A stretch of DNA of 47,438 nucleotides, taken from assembly GCA_018401455.1 (NCBI GenBank), contig JAGYKU010000018.1:1-47438 (forward strand), given 5' to 3'. The translations under genes and the position numbers were made by a program. The DNA comes from Flavobacteriales bacterium (GTDB lineage: Bacteria > Bacteroidota > Bacteroidia > Flavobacteriales_D > Parvicellaceae). Below, piece after piece: positions 1 to 10,293 of this stretch (position 1 is the stretch's first letter; each line of letters begins with the position of its first letter). The notes under the pieces are model-generated. The model was not told the DNA's origin, made no database searches, and saw only the letters and a list, made by a program, of their open reading frames with translations.

Positions 1-371
1 ATGATATCAGGTTCACCTTGATACTGCGTATAAGTTATAGATTTTCCATTGACAGAAAAATTCAAATCGTCAATATATCCTCTATCTTGACTGCTTGAAA
101 AGTGAAAATCTAATTCTCCATTTTCCGTCAATTGCGTTGCCAATTCGGAAGTATTGTCTCTATAGGCATTGGGCCAAATATGCAAAATCAATTTATTCAA
201 TTCATCAGGAGAGTTATTGATGTATTCAATTTCGACATCACCATTTAAAAAATGGTTTTTATCATCCAAAGCAACGTGTATTTTAGTATTTACAGTTTGT
301 TGAAAATAATCACCTTGACTAAATAATAAAGACGAAATAAAAGTGAAACCTAATAGGAAATGAAACTTCAT
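1..371 (-). CDS. M1-family metallopeptidase-like protein, N-terminal part only
   Basis: The reading frame starts at the ATG at 371 and runs off the left edge of the window, so only about 123 residues are visible. They begin with a signal peptide ending in LLFSQG. After it comes the beta-rich N-terminal domain typical of Bacteroidota M1 peptidases, with the recognisable stretch LNKLILHIWPNAYRDNTSE followed by a segment on a short extracytoplasmic turn. The zinc site (HExxH) would lie outside the window, so catalytic competence cannot be judged. Family assignment rests on the N-domain signature alone. The protein is probably periplasmic or surface exposed. It is transcribed divergently from the TonB-dependent receptor next door, and the two starts are 166 bp apart. 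Confidence 0.72.
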   Translation of the reverse strand, partial: MKFHFLLGFTFISSLLFSQGDYFQQTVNTKIHVALDDKNHFLNGDVEIEYINNSPDELNKLILHIWPNAYRDNTSELATQLTENGELDFHFSSSQDRGYIDDLNFSVNGKSITYTQYQGEPDI

Positions 372-389
372 ATTTTTTTTTATTTTGTG

Positions 390-397
390 CAAATATA
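390..397 (-). promoter_or_regulatory. Bacteroidota -7 promoter element for the M1-like gene
   Basis: Read on the minus strand this is TATATTTG, a full match to the Bacteroidota -7 consensus TAnnTTTG, 18 bp before the ATG. Transcription would start about 7 nt downstream, giving a short A-rich leader. No clear -33 TTTG is seen at the usual distance. Confidence 0.5.
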
Positions 398-503
398 AAT
401 ATTCCAAATTTATGACATTAAGTTAATATCGAAATAGAAGGTAATTTCTTAAATAGTTGTTAATATATTTTACATAACAAATATTTTTTCATTCTATATG
501 GTT

Positions 504-511
504 TATTTTTG
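504..511 (+). promoter_or_regulatory. Bacteroidota -7 promoter element for the TonB-dependent receptor
   Basis: TATTTTTG matches TAnnTTTG. The predicted transcription start is near 518, leaving a leader of about 20 nt before the ATG at 538. The -33 element is not obvious. Confidence 0.5.
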
Positions 512-537
512 TGAAATTTGCATTCAGAAAAATTTAG

Positions 538-2946
538 ATGGCTTTAAAATATTATATCTTATTTATTATTGCGCTTTTTTATTCAAGTGTAAATTGGACA
601 CAAAAACCAGGAGGTAAAGGTGAAATTTCCGGAAGTGTAATTGACGCATCTTCAAAAGTAAGTATGTCTTATGTTACTTCGACTTTATACAAATCTCAAG
701 ATTCAAGTATGGTTACTGGAGCCATTACCAATAGTGAGGGAGAATTCAAATTAAAAGACATTCCTTTTGGAAATTATTATCTAAAACTTTCATTTATAGG
801 ATATAAACCCAAATTTATTAGTGATATTTCATTGAACAAAGAACAACCTTCGAAAGATTTTAATAATATTTCGCTTTCAAGTGATGATGAAATTCTAGAA
901 AGTGTTGAAATCGTTGGTGAAAAACCAATGGTTGTTTATGAAATAGACAAAAAAGTAGTAAATGTAGAAGATATGGTGACAGTAGCTTCAGGAACTGCTT
1001 TGGATGTTTTGCAAAATGTACCTTCCATTACGGTGGATATTGATGGAAATGTAAGTTTGAGGGGAAGTACCGGATTCACCCTTTTTATTGACAACAAACC
1101 TGTAAATATGGATGTAAATGATGCTTTGCAAATGATTCCTGCAAGTAACATCAAAGATATTGAAATTATTACTAATCCTTCGGCAATGTATAATGCAGAA
1201 GGAACAAGCGGTATTATTAATATCATTTTAAAGAAAAACAAATTAGAAGGAATCAGTACTTTGATTAATCTTAATGGTGGAAATTTCGATAATTACAGCG
1301 GAGACTTTTTGACCAGTATCAATAAAGATAAGATAAAATTCAATATTGGCGGAAACGTGAGGTTGATGAATAGATATAGAGATATTGTTCAAGAAAGAAG
1401 AACTGAACTAGCAGAACAAACTTCAATTGTGCAAAGTGAAGGCTTACATCGTTTTCAAAGAAATAACATCAGTTTGAATACCGCACTAGAATGGACTCCT
1501 AATAGAAAAAACTCATTTTCTGTCAGTTTAATGGGAAACAACAGACAATTTAATGCCTTTTCAGATTATGATTTTCAAGAATTTTTAGGGGATTCACTTA
1601 CTGCTGCTTACAATAATGTTGAAAGTACAATAAGAGATTATTATGGCGTTACTACAAGTGGATCTTACGAGCATCTTTTCAAAGGTGACAAAGAACATCG
1701 ACTTGTTTTTATGGGAATGTACAATCTCAATGACGGAAATGAAAATGCTTTGGTAGAATATTTTGATAATGAAGGTGTTTTGCAAGGCGCCAACAGAGGA
1801 ACAGAAGTAGGCCCAATGAATTTGTTTCGCTTTAATGTTGATTATGAATTACCTCTTAAAAACAAGAAGAAATTCAAAACTGGTTTACAAGCAGATATAG
1901 GAAACAATAAAGATGATCAAAACAACTTTGTTTACAATACCGCTCTAGAAGAATTTGAAAGAATGGATTTATTCTCTTCAAACGTCTCTTATTTACAAAA
2001 TGTCTATGCAGGTTATGCTATTTTGAATGGGAAATTAAAAGAAAAACTGGGGTATCAATTTGGATTGAGAACAGAATACATCGATAGAGATATTTTTATT
2101 GAAACAGGAGATGAAGAACTCATTTTGAAGAAATTAGACTGGTTCCCATCCGCTCACTTTTCTTATCAAATGGACGACAACAACCAATTCATGATGAGTG
2201 GTTCTCGAAGAATCAACAGACCAAGAACATGGTTTCTAGAGCCTTTCATCACTTGGGAAGATCCATATACTGTAAGACAAGGAAATCCAGACCTTTTGCA
2301 AGAATACATTCAGTCTTATGAAATTGGATATATCAGAAATTTGAAAAAAGGAAGTTTTTCTACAGAAATTTATTATAGAAATACAAGTAACATCATTCAG
2401 AGAATACAAGAAGTATATGACACCAATGTGATTGTGAAAAGACCTATCAATGCAGGTTCATCAAATGCTATGGGCTCTGAAATTGCTTACAGAAAAACGC
2501 TGAAAAAATGGTGGTCATTAGATGCAGGAATTAATCTATTTTGGTATCAATTTAGAGGTGGCGTGAGTGATTTGGTATTGAATCAAGATATTTTCACATA
2601 CAACACAAGGGTTGCAAATACTTTTACCATAAAAGATGATTGGAAAATTCAATTGGTGGGAAGATACACCAGTTTAGAACTCAACGCTCAAGGTAGAACA
2701 AATGAGTATTACACTGTAGATTTGGCTATAAAGAAAGATTTTTGGGATAAGAAATTATCCACTACTCTTCAGGTAAACAACATATTGAATACCGAAGTTA
2801 AAGAAAGTTTTATTGAAACAAGCAGTTTGTATTCTTACAGATTGGAAACTCCGATGTGGCCAGTTTTCACAATTTCAGCATCTTTGAGACTAAATAACTA
2901 CAACCAACAAGATAAGATTAAAGTTGTGGAAGGAGCTGACTTTTAG
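538..2946 (+). CDS. TonB-dependent outer-membrane receptor (OMP_b-brl_3 type)
   Basis: This 802-residue protein has the order expected for a small Bacteroidota TonB-dependent receptor. A signal peptide covers about residues 1-22. A carboxypeptidase-regulatory-like beta-sandwich follows at about 28-110, with GEISGSVID and GNYYLKLSFIGYKP. A plug domain at about 120-230 shows VLQNVPSITVDIDGNVSLRGS and IEIITNPSAMYNAEGTSGIINI. The rest is a beta barrel ending in a C-terminal Phe, as outer-membrane proteins do. It is expected to import a ligand using TonB energy. No SusD-like partner lies beside it, so a SusCD glycan system is unlikely and the substrate is unknown. The 3' end overlaps the convergent exonuclease gene by 29 bp. 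Confidence 0.9.
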   Translation: MALKYYILFIIALFYSSVNWTQKPGGKGEISGSVIDASSKVSMSYVTSTLYKSQDSSMVTGAITNSEGEFKLKDIPFGNYYLKLSFIGYKPKFISDISLNKEQPSKDFNNISLSSDDEILESVEIVGEKPMVVYEIDKKVVNVEDMVTVASGTALDVLQNVPSITVDIDGNVSLRGSTGFTLFIDNKPVNMDVNDALQMIPASNIKDIEIITNPSAMYNAEGTSGIINIILKKNKLEGISTLINLNGGNFDNYSGDFLTSINKDKIKFNIGGNVRLMNRYRDIVQERRTELAEQTSIVQSEGLHRFQRNNISLNTALEWTPNRKNSFSVSLMGNNRQFNAFSDYDFQEFLGDSLTAAYNNVESTIRDYYGVTTSGSYEHLFKGDKEHRLVFMGMYNLNDGNENALVEYFDNEGVLQGANRGTEVGPMNLFRFNVDYELPLKNKKKFKTGLQADIGNNKDDQNNFVYNTALEEFERMDLFSSNVSYLQNVYAGYAILNGKLKEKLGYQFGLRTEYIDRDIFIETGDEELILKKLDWFPSAHFSYQMDDNNQFMMSGSRRINRPRTWFLEPFITWEDPYTVRQGNPDLLQEYIQSYEIGYIRNLKKGSFSTEIYYRNTSNIIQRIQEVYDTNVIVKRPINAGSSNAMGSEIAYRKTLKKWWSLDAGINLFWYQFRGGVSDLVLNQDIFTYNTRVANTFTIKDDWKIQLVGRYTSLELNAQGRTNEYYTVDLAIKKDFWDKKLSTTLQVNNILNTEVKESFIETSSLYSYRLETPMWPVFTISASLRLNNYNQQDKIKVVEGADF

Positions 2947-4275
2947 CATCAATGACTTTTTTACGTAAATTATTGTATTTTTTGGATGCCAAAATCTTTC
3001 TTACAACTATAGTATCATGTTGAGGAATAAGGTAATCATTTAAAATTGTTAAATCAGTAATTTGAATGTCATTGTCTACAAAGCCAAATCCTTTATAGAC
3101 ACCTTTCTCCATCAGCACAAAACTATATTCATCTTTACTTCTTCCATTCCCATACCATATAATGGTTTGCTCAAGAGATAAATACTCCGCTAAAAATCTT
3201 TTTATATTTTTTTTGTGAGTTTTTAAATCAATAGAATTGTCATCAAAAACAGCCAAACCACAAAAAGTAGGATTTAATTGAAATTCTTGAACTTTCTCTG
3301 TGAGCCAAACCCTTGCTTTATGCATCGATGGAAATTGCATAATTCCTTTATATTGAGAATTAATTTTATTGATTCCAATTCTAGTTTCACCATTTTGATC
3401 TTCGTATTTATATACTCCATATCTTAAAATGGCTGATTTTTGAGCATAATTATAATGCGGCCAATGTTGTTTGATTTCTGCTTCTTCAAGCAATGAAGCC
3501 ACCACTTCATTTCCTGTGATTTCATAAGAAATATCATGAATTTCTTCGAGAAACCCTTTTTTCTCGATGTTATTTTTTCCAGTAAAATGAGACGCTACCC
3601 TTTTCTTTATGTTTTTTGCTTTTCCAATATAAATTATTTTCCCTTTGGTGTTATGAAAATAATAAACCCCTGCTCCATTAGGTAAATCCTCAAATGTTTG
3701 TTTTGAGATTGGCAGGTAAAGTAGATTCTTTAGAATTAGATTTTAGAGCATTGTGAATTTCTGTTTCGTCTTTATCAAAAAGTATATGAAACAATTCGGC
3801 TGTAACTTGAGCATCGCCCATGGCCTCTATGTGCATTTTGATGCTTTAAACCTAAACAAGCTCTGAAATTTTACCCAAAACCGTAAGATGGCAAATCAGG
3901 AAGAATTTTTCTACTTAATCTTATTGTACACAATCTTTTGATGGCATAGAAATTCCAATATTATCAAAATGCTGTTTGATAATTTTATAATCAAAATTAA
4001 CGTTATGAGCCTACAAAAACGTACCTTCCAAGTAATTTAATATCTCTTGAAGTTACATCAGAAAAAACGGGAGCATCTGCCACCATTTCTTCATTGATTC
4101 CAGTAAGATGTTGTACAAATTTAGAAATTCTAGATTGTGGGTTTATAAGTGCTCTCTGTAAGTATCTAAAACTTCTTTTCCTGTCTGTAATTACAATTCC
4201 ACTTCTGTAATTGAATCTGGAGCACATATTGACTTCCTGTGGTTTTGATATCTTCATGCAATGGCAACGGTAATT
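2918..4275 (-). CDS. DnaQ-like 3'-5' exonuclease / GIY-YIG fusion protein (frame broken)
   Basis: One gene can be followed through several frames. The 5' part, about 3740-4275, encodes a DEDD exonuclease: a damaged D-I-E/K-T-T-G Exo I motif, then ALINPQSRISKFVQHLTGI and, after a frame change, AHNVNFDYKII. The middle, about 3505-3725, encodes a GIY-YIG (UvrC-type) nuclease motif with AGVYYFHNTKGKIIYIGKA. The 3' part (2918-3505) is open for 195 residues and corresponds to the C-terminal region found in Bacteroidota proteins of this DnaQ-GIY-YIG architecture. These proteins resemble the E. coli Cho/DNA polymerase III epsilon hybrid group and are inferred to act in DNA repair. The start is uncertain because the first codons are damaged. 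At least four small indels separate the pieces. The 3' end overlaps the convergent receptor gene. Confidence 0.72.
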
Positions 4276-4345
4276 ATTTTCTCTTAAATAAAGTTCATCA
4301 AAATATCAAAAAGCAAATGAAATGTAACATTTGGCTTTTTATTAT

Positions 4346-7300
4346 TTATAAACATAAAGTTACCTCTTTACTTCTATAAACCAAGTAAGTTAATTCAGCA
4401 TTCAAAACTTTTGTCATAAAATCTCTGAAATTCTGGTAATTCTTCTGGCTTTGAATATTTCTCAATTCAGGAATAAAAGTCCTTTCTGATAGAAAGTTTG
4501 TTTTTTTCTTTTAAATCAAAAGGAGTACACAATCAAATTTACCATAAGAAATATTCAAATTCTCTGGTAACTCAACAAAAGAAAAGTTATCTGGAACTGT
4601 AATCTCCATTGATTCATGATACTTATTGACATCCTCATATTTTACATAATTCAACACATTGATTCTTTTCTTATTTTCTGAACAAATTACTTTGACAATA
4701 ACTTATCAGCAAATGAATTTTGATAGAATTCATAGACCCCACTTGTTCACTTCATTTTCAACGTCATAATTATAAACATAACAGTATCTTTCTAGGTTCC
4801 ATATCAACTAAATCTACAGCATTTACGGTTACCAATGATTTATATTTCCTTGAAATTCCATCTTTCAAAATATATTGATTTGATCTATTGAATCTTTTCA
4901 TAATAATCATTTTTACTGCACTAGATACAGATTCCCCCAGTCTTGATGGCTTTACATGTTACACTAAAACCTCCATTGTTTTTAATTTCTAAATTTGTAT
5001 ATATCTATTAATTGTGCTTAAATAACCTTTATTGTAATCTAAAGTTTTAATTCTATTCCCTTTGCTATTTACTGAATTTAGCAACATTCTAGAATAAATG
5101 GTGATTTTTATGATAGTTATTCAAATGACCAAAAGGTAAGTTAGGGTCTGTCAATTCAAGATATAAAGGTCCATCTTTAAGTTCAATTTAACAATACAAA
5201 TGATTGAAATTATAGAAGGCTGCAATATATTCATAGTTCATTATTAGAAGTATTGATCAAACCAAATCAACATCAAGGCCAAGACATGAGCCTATTGTAG
5301 CATAAAGTGTTGAAACATCTACAATCACCCAAACGAGTAACATAAACATCAGCCTTTGAGGAATATAACTTCCTTGACGGAAATCAATGGAACTATATTG
5401 AATGTTTTTAGTATAAATTATAAAATCAATTTGGCTTTTTCAATATCAGTATAATTTCCTTCTGAATTATTTCGTTTGATAATGTTTTAATTGTGTGACC
5501 AACTAAAGCCTTGATCTTTAGACAAGTCATTGTACCAATCTGTAATATCGTCCCAAGTAAATGTAATAGTATGCAAACGATTTGATATATCATCAATGGC
5601 AACATAAATGGTTCATCAGCAATTACTTCAGGATTTACAACTGCCATTCTTTTCTATATAATCCATCTACTTCAGATAAAGTTGGTTCAATTTTTCCTAT
5701 TTATCAAGTGCCAGAAATTGAACTCCTTCTTGAACATAAAGAGCATATTTGAGTCAGGCGTTGATAATAACTATTGAAAGAAAAATAATCACTATAAAAT
5801 TCTAGAAGACTTTCCACCTGAATATTGCTTTTCAGTATATTTCAGATAGATATAATCTCCTACTTCAAGATTAGTAAAACACAACTGAATAACTGTTCTT
5901 TCTGGCATCGATTTTAGGAGCCGTTACTTTTAATAGTTTTTGCTTCGTTTATATCAAAATAGAAATTTGAAGAACTCCCTAAATCAATTCTCTGCCATTG
6001 TTTAAGCGCATCTTCATTGTTTAGTTTCACACAACATACATAATTTTTGCAGAGGCTGTATTGCTATAAATTATTTTGATTCTGAATTATAAACTATTTC
6101 CATAACTTGCTTTTTTGAAGTTGAAAAGTTCTTTTATAATCATTTTAATATTTCATCAATAGTAGAAGTTTCTATTTGAGACAGAATTGTTTTTTTCTTG
6201 AGTTTAATTTTATCTTCTCGTTTACATCAAATGAAAAAGGATAAAAAGATAGTGATTTTCTATAGTTTTCTAATGCTTTTTCATTTTCACCTTTAATTTG
6301 GTAAAGTGATGCCAAATCATTGCAGGTATAATTGTCAGTTGGTCTGTTTTCTAAAATTGAATTATAAATAGCAATTGCACTTTCATAACTTTGTTTTTAA
6401 AGTGGATATCAGACATTACAGACAAAGCATTTTCATCAAACTTTGTCATTGAAATACTTTTTGAAAGATAATCTTTTAACTTTCTTCATATTTCCTAAAC
6501 TTGTATACTTCTTCTATCAATAGTGTTAGTATATTATAATCATAACTGTTTTATAATACTTTTCTGAAAATTTTGATAAATTTTTTAACATCAGAATAAA
6601 GTGCTTTATCTAAATGGAATTTTGAAGTAACAATAAAGAAGTGTCATTAGGAATAAAGCATATACATTCTATCAATAATTTCCACTGCTTTATTATAGTC
6701 TTCTTCTTTCGTTGACATGGTCAACTCAAAAGCCACAAATCTTTTTATTATCTGCAAGTTTTTGTATGAATCCACAAATCTTCTAATCTTGAATGATTTT
6801 TCTGTCCATTGTTTTTTGATTTCATTGGTTAAAACATCTTTATCCATTGATACGTCTCTTTGAAAAGTCTATAATACTTATTTTGCAAAGTTCTTTCTAA
6901 ATTTTTATCATTCAAGAAATCATTTGTCTCAAAAACCATGTAATTTTTGAGGATACTTAGAATATAATTCATCTGCAATTTCCTGCTTCATCTAGGCTCC
7001 AATGTTTTAAATGAGTTTTTATTAAAAGTATTTAGTAAATGATATCGTTTGGTCTTTTCTTGAATTTTAGATTGTAAATCTAAAACAGCATAAGGAACAA
7101 TTGCAACATTTTTGGACTTTGGAATAGTTTTGTACTTCAGTAGTATGAGATAAACTATAGAATTATGTTCTTTATCAGTAATTCTTAATGAAAAGTTAGC
7201 ATTTACTCTATCGTATTTACCCAATTGCAATTCCAATATTCTATTATATCCTTTATTCAAAGTCATTGCAATTTGATAATAATCCATTTCAGTAATTCTT

Positions 7301-8091
7301 TATTAGATTCAGAATATAATAACTATCATTCACCCATAATTTAGCAATTCCAGAATATCCAAATTTCAATAGCACCTCTTTTTCCTCCGGAGCATCAACA
7401 AAAGTTTGAGCATATATCAAAGAATTTGATGCTACAAAATATCTGTCATATAGAAAATGAACCATCACAAAAATCTTTAGAGTAAACCAACTTACATCTG
7501 TTCCATATTTAGAACTGAATTTTTTATTATTTAAATTTAAAGCAACTAAAATTTTTATCAAATCCGTTATTTAATAAATTGTCAAATGGCCCAAGCAGGC
7601 TAAACTTTGTAAGCTGTCCAATTCTTGTTAAAATTGACATCCATATTAGTTTCATCTTGAGAAAGTAATTTATCAACTCCATAATAATAGTAACTTACTC
7701 CACCGTAATACTTTAGATTCTGGGGTGTTTGACAATATTGTCAAGGTTTACTTTTTGATTGGTATTTAATTTACCACTGCTAATTACACTTTCATAAAAC
7801 CATATGGCAAAAGAAATTTTGCTAATGGATTTTTGAATTTTTGAAGAATTCTCTATAATACTTGAACTTTTATCTGTTTCATGCTAATATCATTATGCAA
7901 AATTGAAAGAACTAAGTTTGCTTCTTCTTTGGAGTCGTCTTCATTTGTTGCTTCTAAAACAAATCTTTGGCTTCAGCCAATTTTCCTTGATTCATTTTTT
8001 TCCCATGCTTGATAATAGGATGAATTTTGAGCAAGAAGAGCATTAGCAAAAACTAATGCTATTGCAAAAAAGAAATTTTAATTATTTTCAT
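4346..8091 (-). CDS. Large DUF3857/transglutaminase-like TPR protein (frame broken by many indels)
   Basis: No long frame is open, but consecutive pieces translate as one protein of about 1,250 residues. It starts at 8091 with a signal peptide (MKIIKISF, then ALVFANALLAQNSSYYQAWE after a frame change). Next come TPR-like segments. A beta domain holds NSLIYAQTFVDAPEEKEVLL and, after a frame change, LDYYQIA(M/T)TLNKGYNRIL. More TPRs lie around 6.2-6.9 kb. A DUF3857 part has NPEVIADEPFMLPL. The transglutaminase core has DFRQGSYIPQ and then a damaged RLGDC-DVSTL carrying the catalytic Cys. The order and size match secreted DUF3857/transglutaminase proteins of Flavobacteriia, whose substrate is not known. 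The frame changes roughly every 50-150 bases. The last in-frame stop is the TAA at 4346-4348, so the end is approximate. It lies just upstream of the exonuclease gene on the same strand. Confidence 0.65.
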
Positions 8092-8248
8092 AAAGAAGAT
8101 TTAAAAGTTAAGTAAAAAATTAGTTTATAAAATATGAACAAAATTCATAAAAAATGTCATCTACGAACAATTAAATAGTTAAAATTATTTCATGCTTTTG
8201 CTGGTTAAATGTAATACAATTTTGAAATAAAAATTATTTTAAATAAAA

Positions 8249-8274
8249 AAAGCCACTCCAAATGGAGTGGCTTT
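8249..8274 (-). terminator. Rho-independent terminator of the T9SS type A gene
   Basis: An 11-bp perfect stem (AAAGCCACTCC / GGAGTGGCTTT) with a 4-nt loop is followed on the minus strand by a run of T. It begins 27 bp beyond the stop codon of the secreted-protein gene that ends at 8301. Confidence 0.85.
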
Positions 8275-8300
8275 GAATTTATTGTAATCTAAATTAAGAT

Positions 8301-10151
8301 TTACTTAGCAACAGTCATTGCTTTAGTAACTTTTCCTTTAGAAGTTGACAAAGTGTAGTAATAAGTACCAGCAGCTAAATTGTTGCTATTGATAGTTAAA
8401 ACGTGAGAACCAGCAGTTCTAACACCTTCATTCATTACAGCGATAACTTTACCAGTAATATCAGTAATTTCTACCATTACAGATTCTGTAGAATTTAATT
8501 CATAGTTTACTGTAGTATTTCCGTTGAATGGATTTGGGAAGTTTTGACCAACAGTGATGTTAGCAACTTCTTCTTCAATAGAAGCAGTACAAGCACCAGC
8601 AGACAAATTCACATTGAATGGAGGAGAAAGCAATTGGAATACTGAATTGTCATCTTGAAACCTAAAACTGTTCCTTGTCTAGCAGTTCCTGCTGTCAAGA
8701 ACTCTAACGTCATTTGAGCCATCACCACCACCATAGTGACCTGCACCAATAATAATTCCATTCCAGCAGTAACTTGAGCCTGGGAAAGTAAACATAAATC
8801 AATAATATTTCCACTGTCACTTGCATTATCAATTGTATGCTCATCAGTAGATTCAATCAATTGCCAAGCACCAGCACCAGCATCAAAATGTTTACATTGT
8901 GCATAAACAATTTGACCATCATGTGCAGCATTATCAGCAATACCAACTTGAGCAACATTAAATTCTGATCAGCAGTGCTCTAAAATACATGACCTAATCT
9001 AATTCCACCACCTGCATTATTTGCAATGTTAGCAAAACTTCCATCAGGAAACACCATTATCTCTCGCCCAAATATTGTTGTAGTAACTTCAAAAGAAGTT
9101 GTTCTTAAATTATTAGCAGGATTCGCATCTGTTGCAGCCATTGCTGTAGTTCCTTCTACTGTGTAAACAATTCAGTTGCTGCTGGAGAGTAAGTAGAAAT
9201 TGCAGAAATAGTATCTGATGAAAAAGATACCAAAGAAATGGTAGATGAAGTTCCTGTACTTACAGAACTTCCACCAAATATAATATCGTAGTTAAACGCT
9301 GCATCAGATTGAGCATTAGTTCCGTTGTTAGCAATACTCATTGTTGCTCCAATTTGTCTTGATTGCGCTGAACTAATGGAATTTGAGTGTATTCGTAATC
9401 TACAGAAATATCTGCAGGAAGAATCCAGTTACCGCCTAATCATCGCCTGGTTTCAAAGATCTCTACGCACAATAGCAAGACCTGTTCCCCAGTTGTCTCC
9501 TGCAGGTGTACAATCTCCTCCATCGTTCCACAAATGCAACTGCACGGCCGATTTCTCCATCATATGCAGATTAAATCAACTAATAAACTTACAAATTGCA
9601 GCATCAACAGGAATAGTATAAACATCTGTAAAACTAGTACCTCCATCTAGAGAAACTCTAACTATTGCACTTCCAGAACCATATCCTTGATCATGAAAAA
9701 CATCAAAACCAACTACAACATTTGAGTATGCTGATAAATTTTGAGAAGGCATGATTAACATTTCATTACAATAAATTGTCATCATAGTTGTCATCATTTG
9801 TCATTGCAAACAATGAACTTCCATTATTTGGAACTGGCCAAAATCCACCTATATTAGCTTGAACTTCATTACCAGTATACCATCCAGGGTGACCAGCAGA
9901 AGGATCAGAAGAACTAGTAATTCCAGCAGGTAAAGCTGGAGCAGTTACAGATTCAAAATCTTGTGAATAAATAGTAAACTTTTGTTGATAGTGACTGCTT
10001 GAAAATTTAGAAACCCTAGCCTCTATCAATAGTACTTTGTAGTTTTTCCAATTTCAACGTTCTTTTTAATAGGTTGAATATTGTTTACATTTTGTGCTAC
10101 AGCACCTGTAACAAGCGATGCAGCTAATAAACTTAAGTAAATTTTTTTCAT
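8301..10151 (-). CDS. T9SS type A secreted protein, choice-of-anchor-like (frame broken)
   Basis: The locus reads as one protein of about 610 residues. The ATG at 10151 opens a signal peptide, MKKIYLSLLAASLVTGAVAQ. A segment at about 9.6-10.0 kb has the look of a choice-of-anchor J adhesion domain, with DFESVTAPALPAGITSS, HPGWYTG and FDVFHDQGYGSG. A second beta-rich part contains FAMTN, then TTSFEVTTTIFG and DGSFANIANNAGGGIRLGHV. The last 83 residues form a textbook T9SS type A sorting domain with NFPNPFNGNTTVNYEL, VEITDITGKVI and GTYYYTLSTSKGKVTKAM. The protein should cross the outer membrane by the type IX system and be attached to the surface or released. Six or more frame changes interrupt it. 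A terminator follows its stop. Confidence 0.75.
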
Positions 10152-10293
10152 TCTTTAATATTTTTTTGGTTTAAGTAATGCAAATTTACGTTAAAACATC
10201 TTAATTATACAAGTAAAACCATAATATTTAATTAACAAAAAAGGAATGTCTTGTTAAAAGACTCCTTTAAGTAAACTATATTTCTATTTAAGT

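Noticed and set aside
5426-5647. 73-codon frame as an independent gene
   Set aside because: Its first 14 residues match the DUF3857 domain of the larger locus; it is a fragment after a frame change.
9325-9621. 98-codon plus-strand frame
   Set aside because: It lies antisense inside the broken T9SS type A gene and has no recognisable domain.
3505-10029. Programmed frameshifting as the cause of the frame breaks
   Set aside because: The breaks are too many, in both directions, without a common slippery site, and they also strike gyrB.
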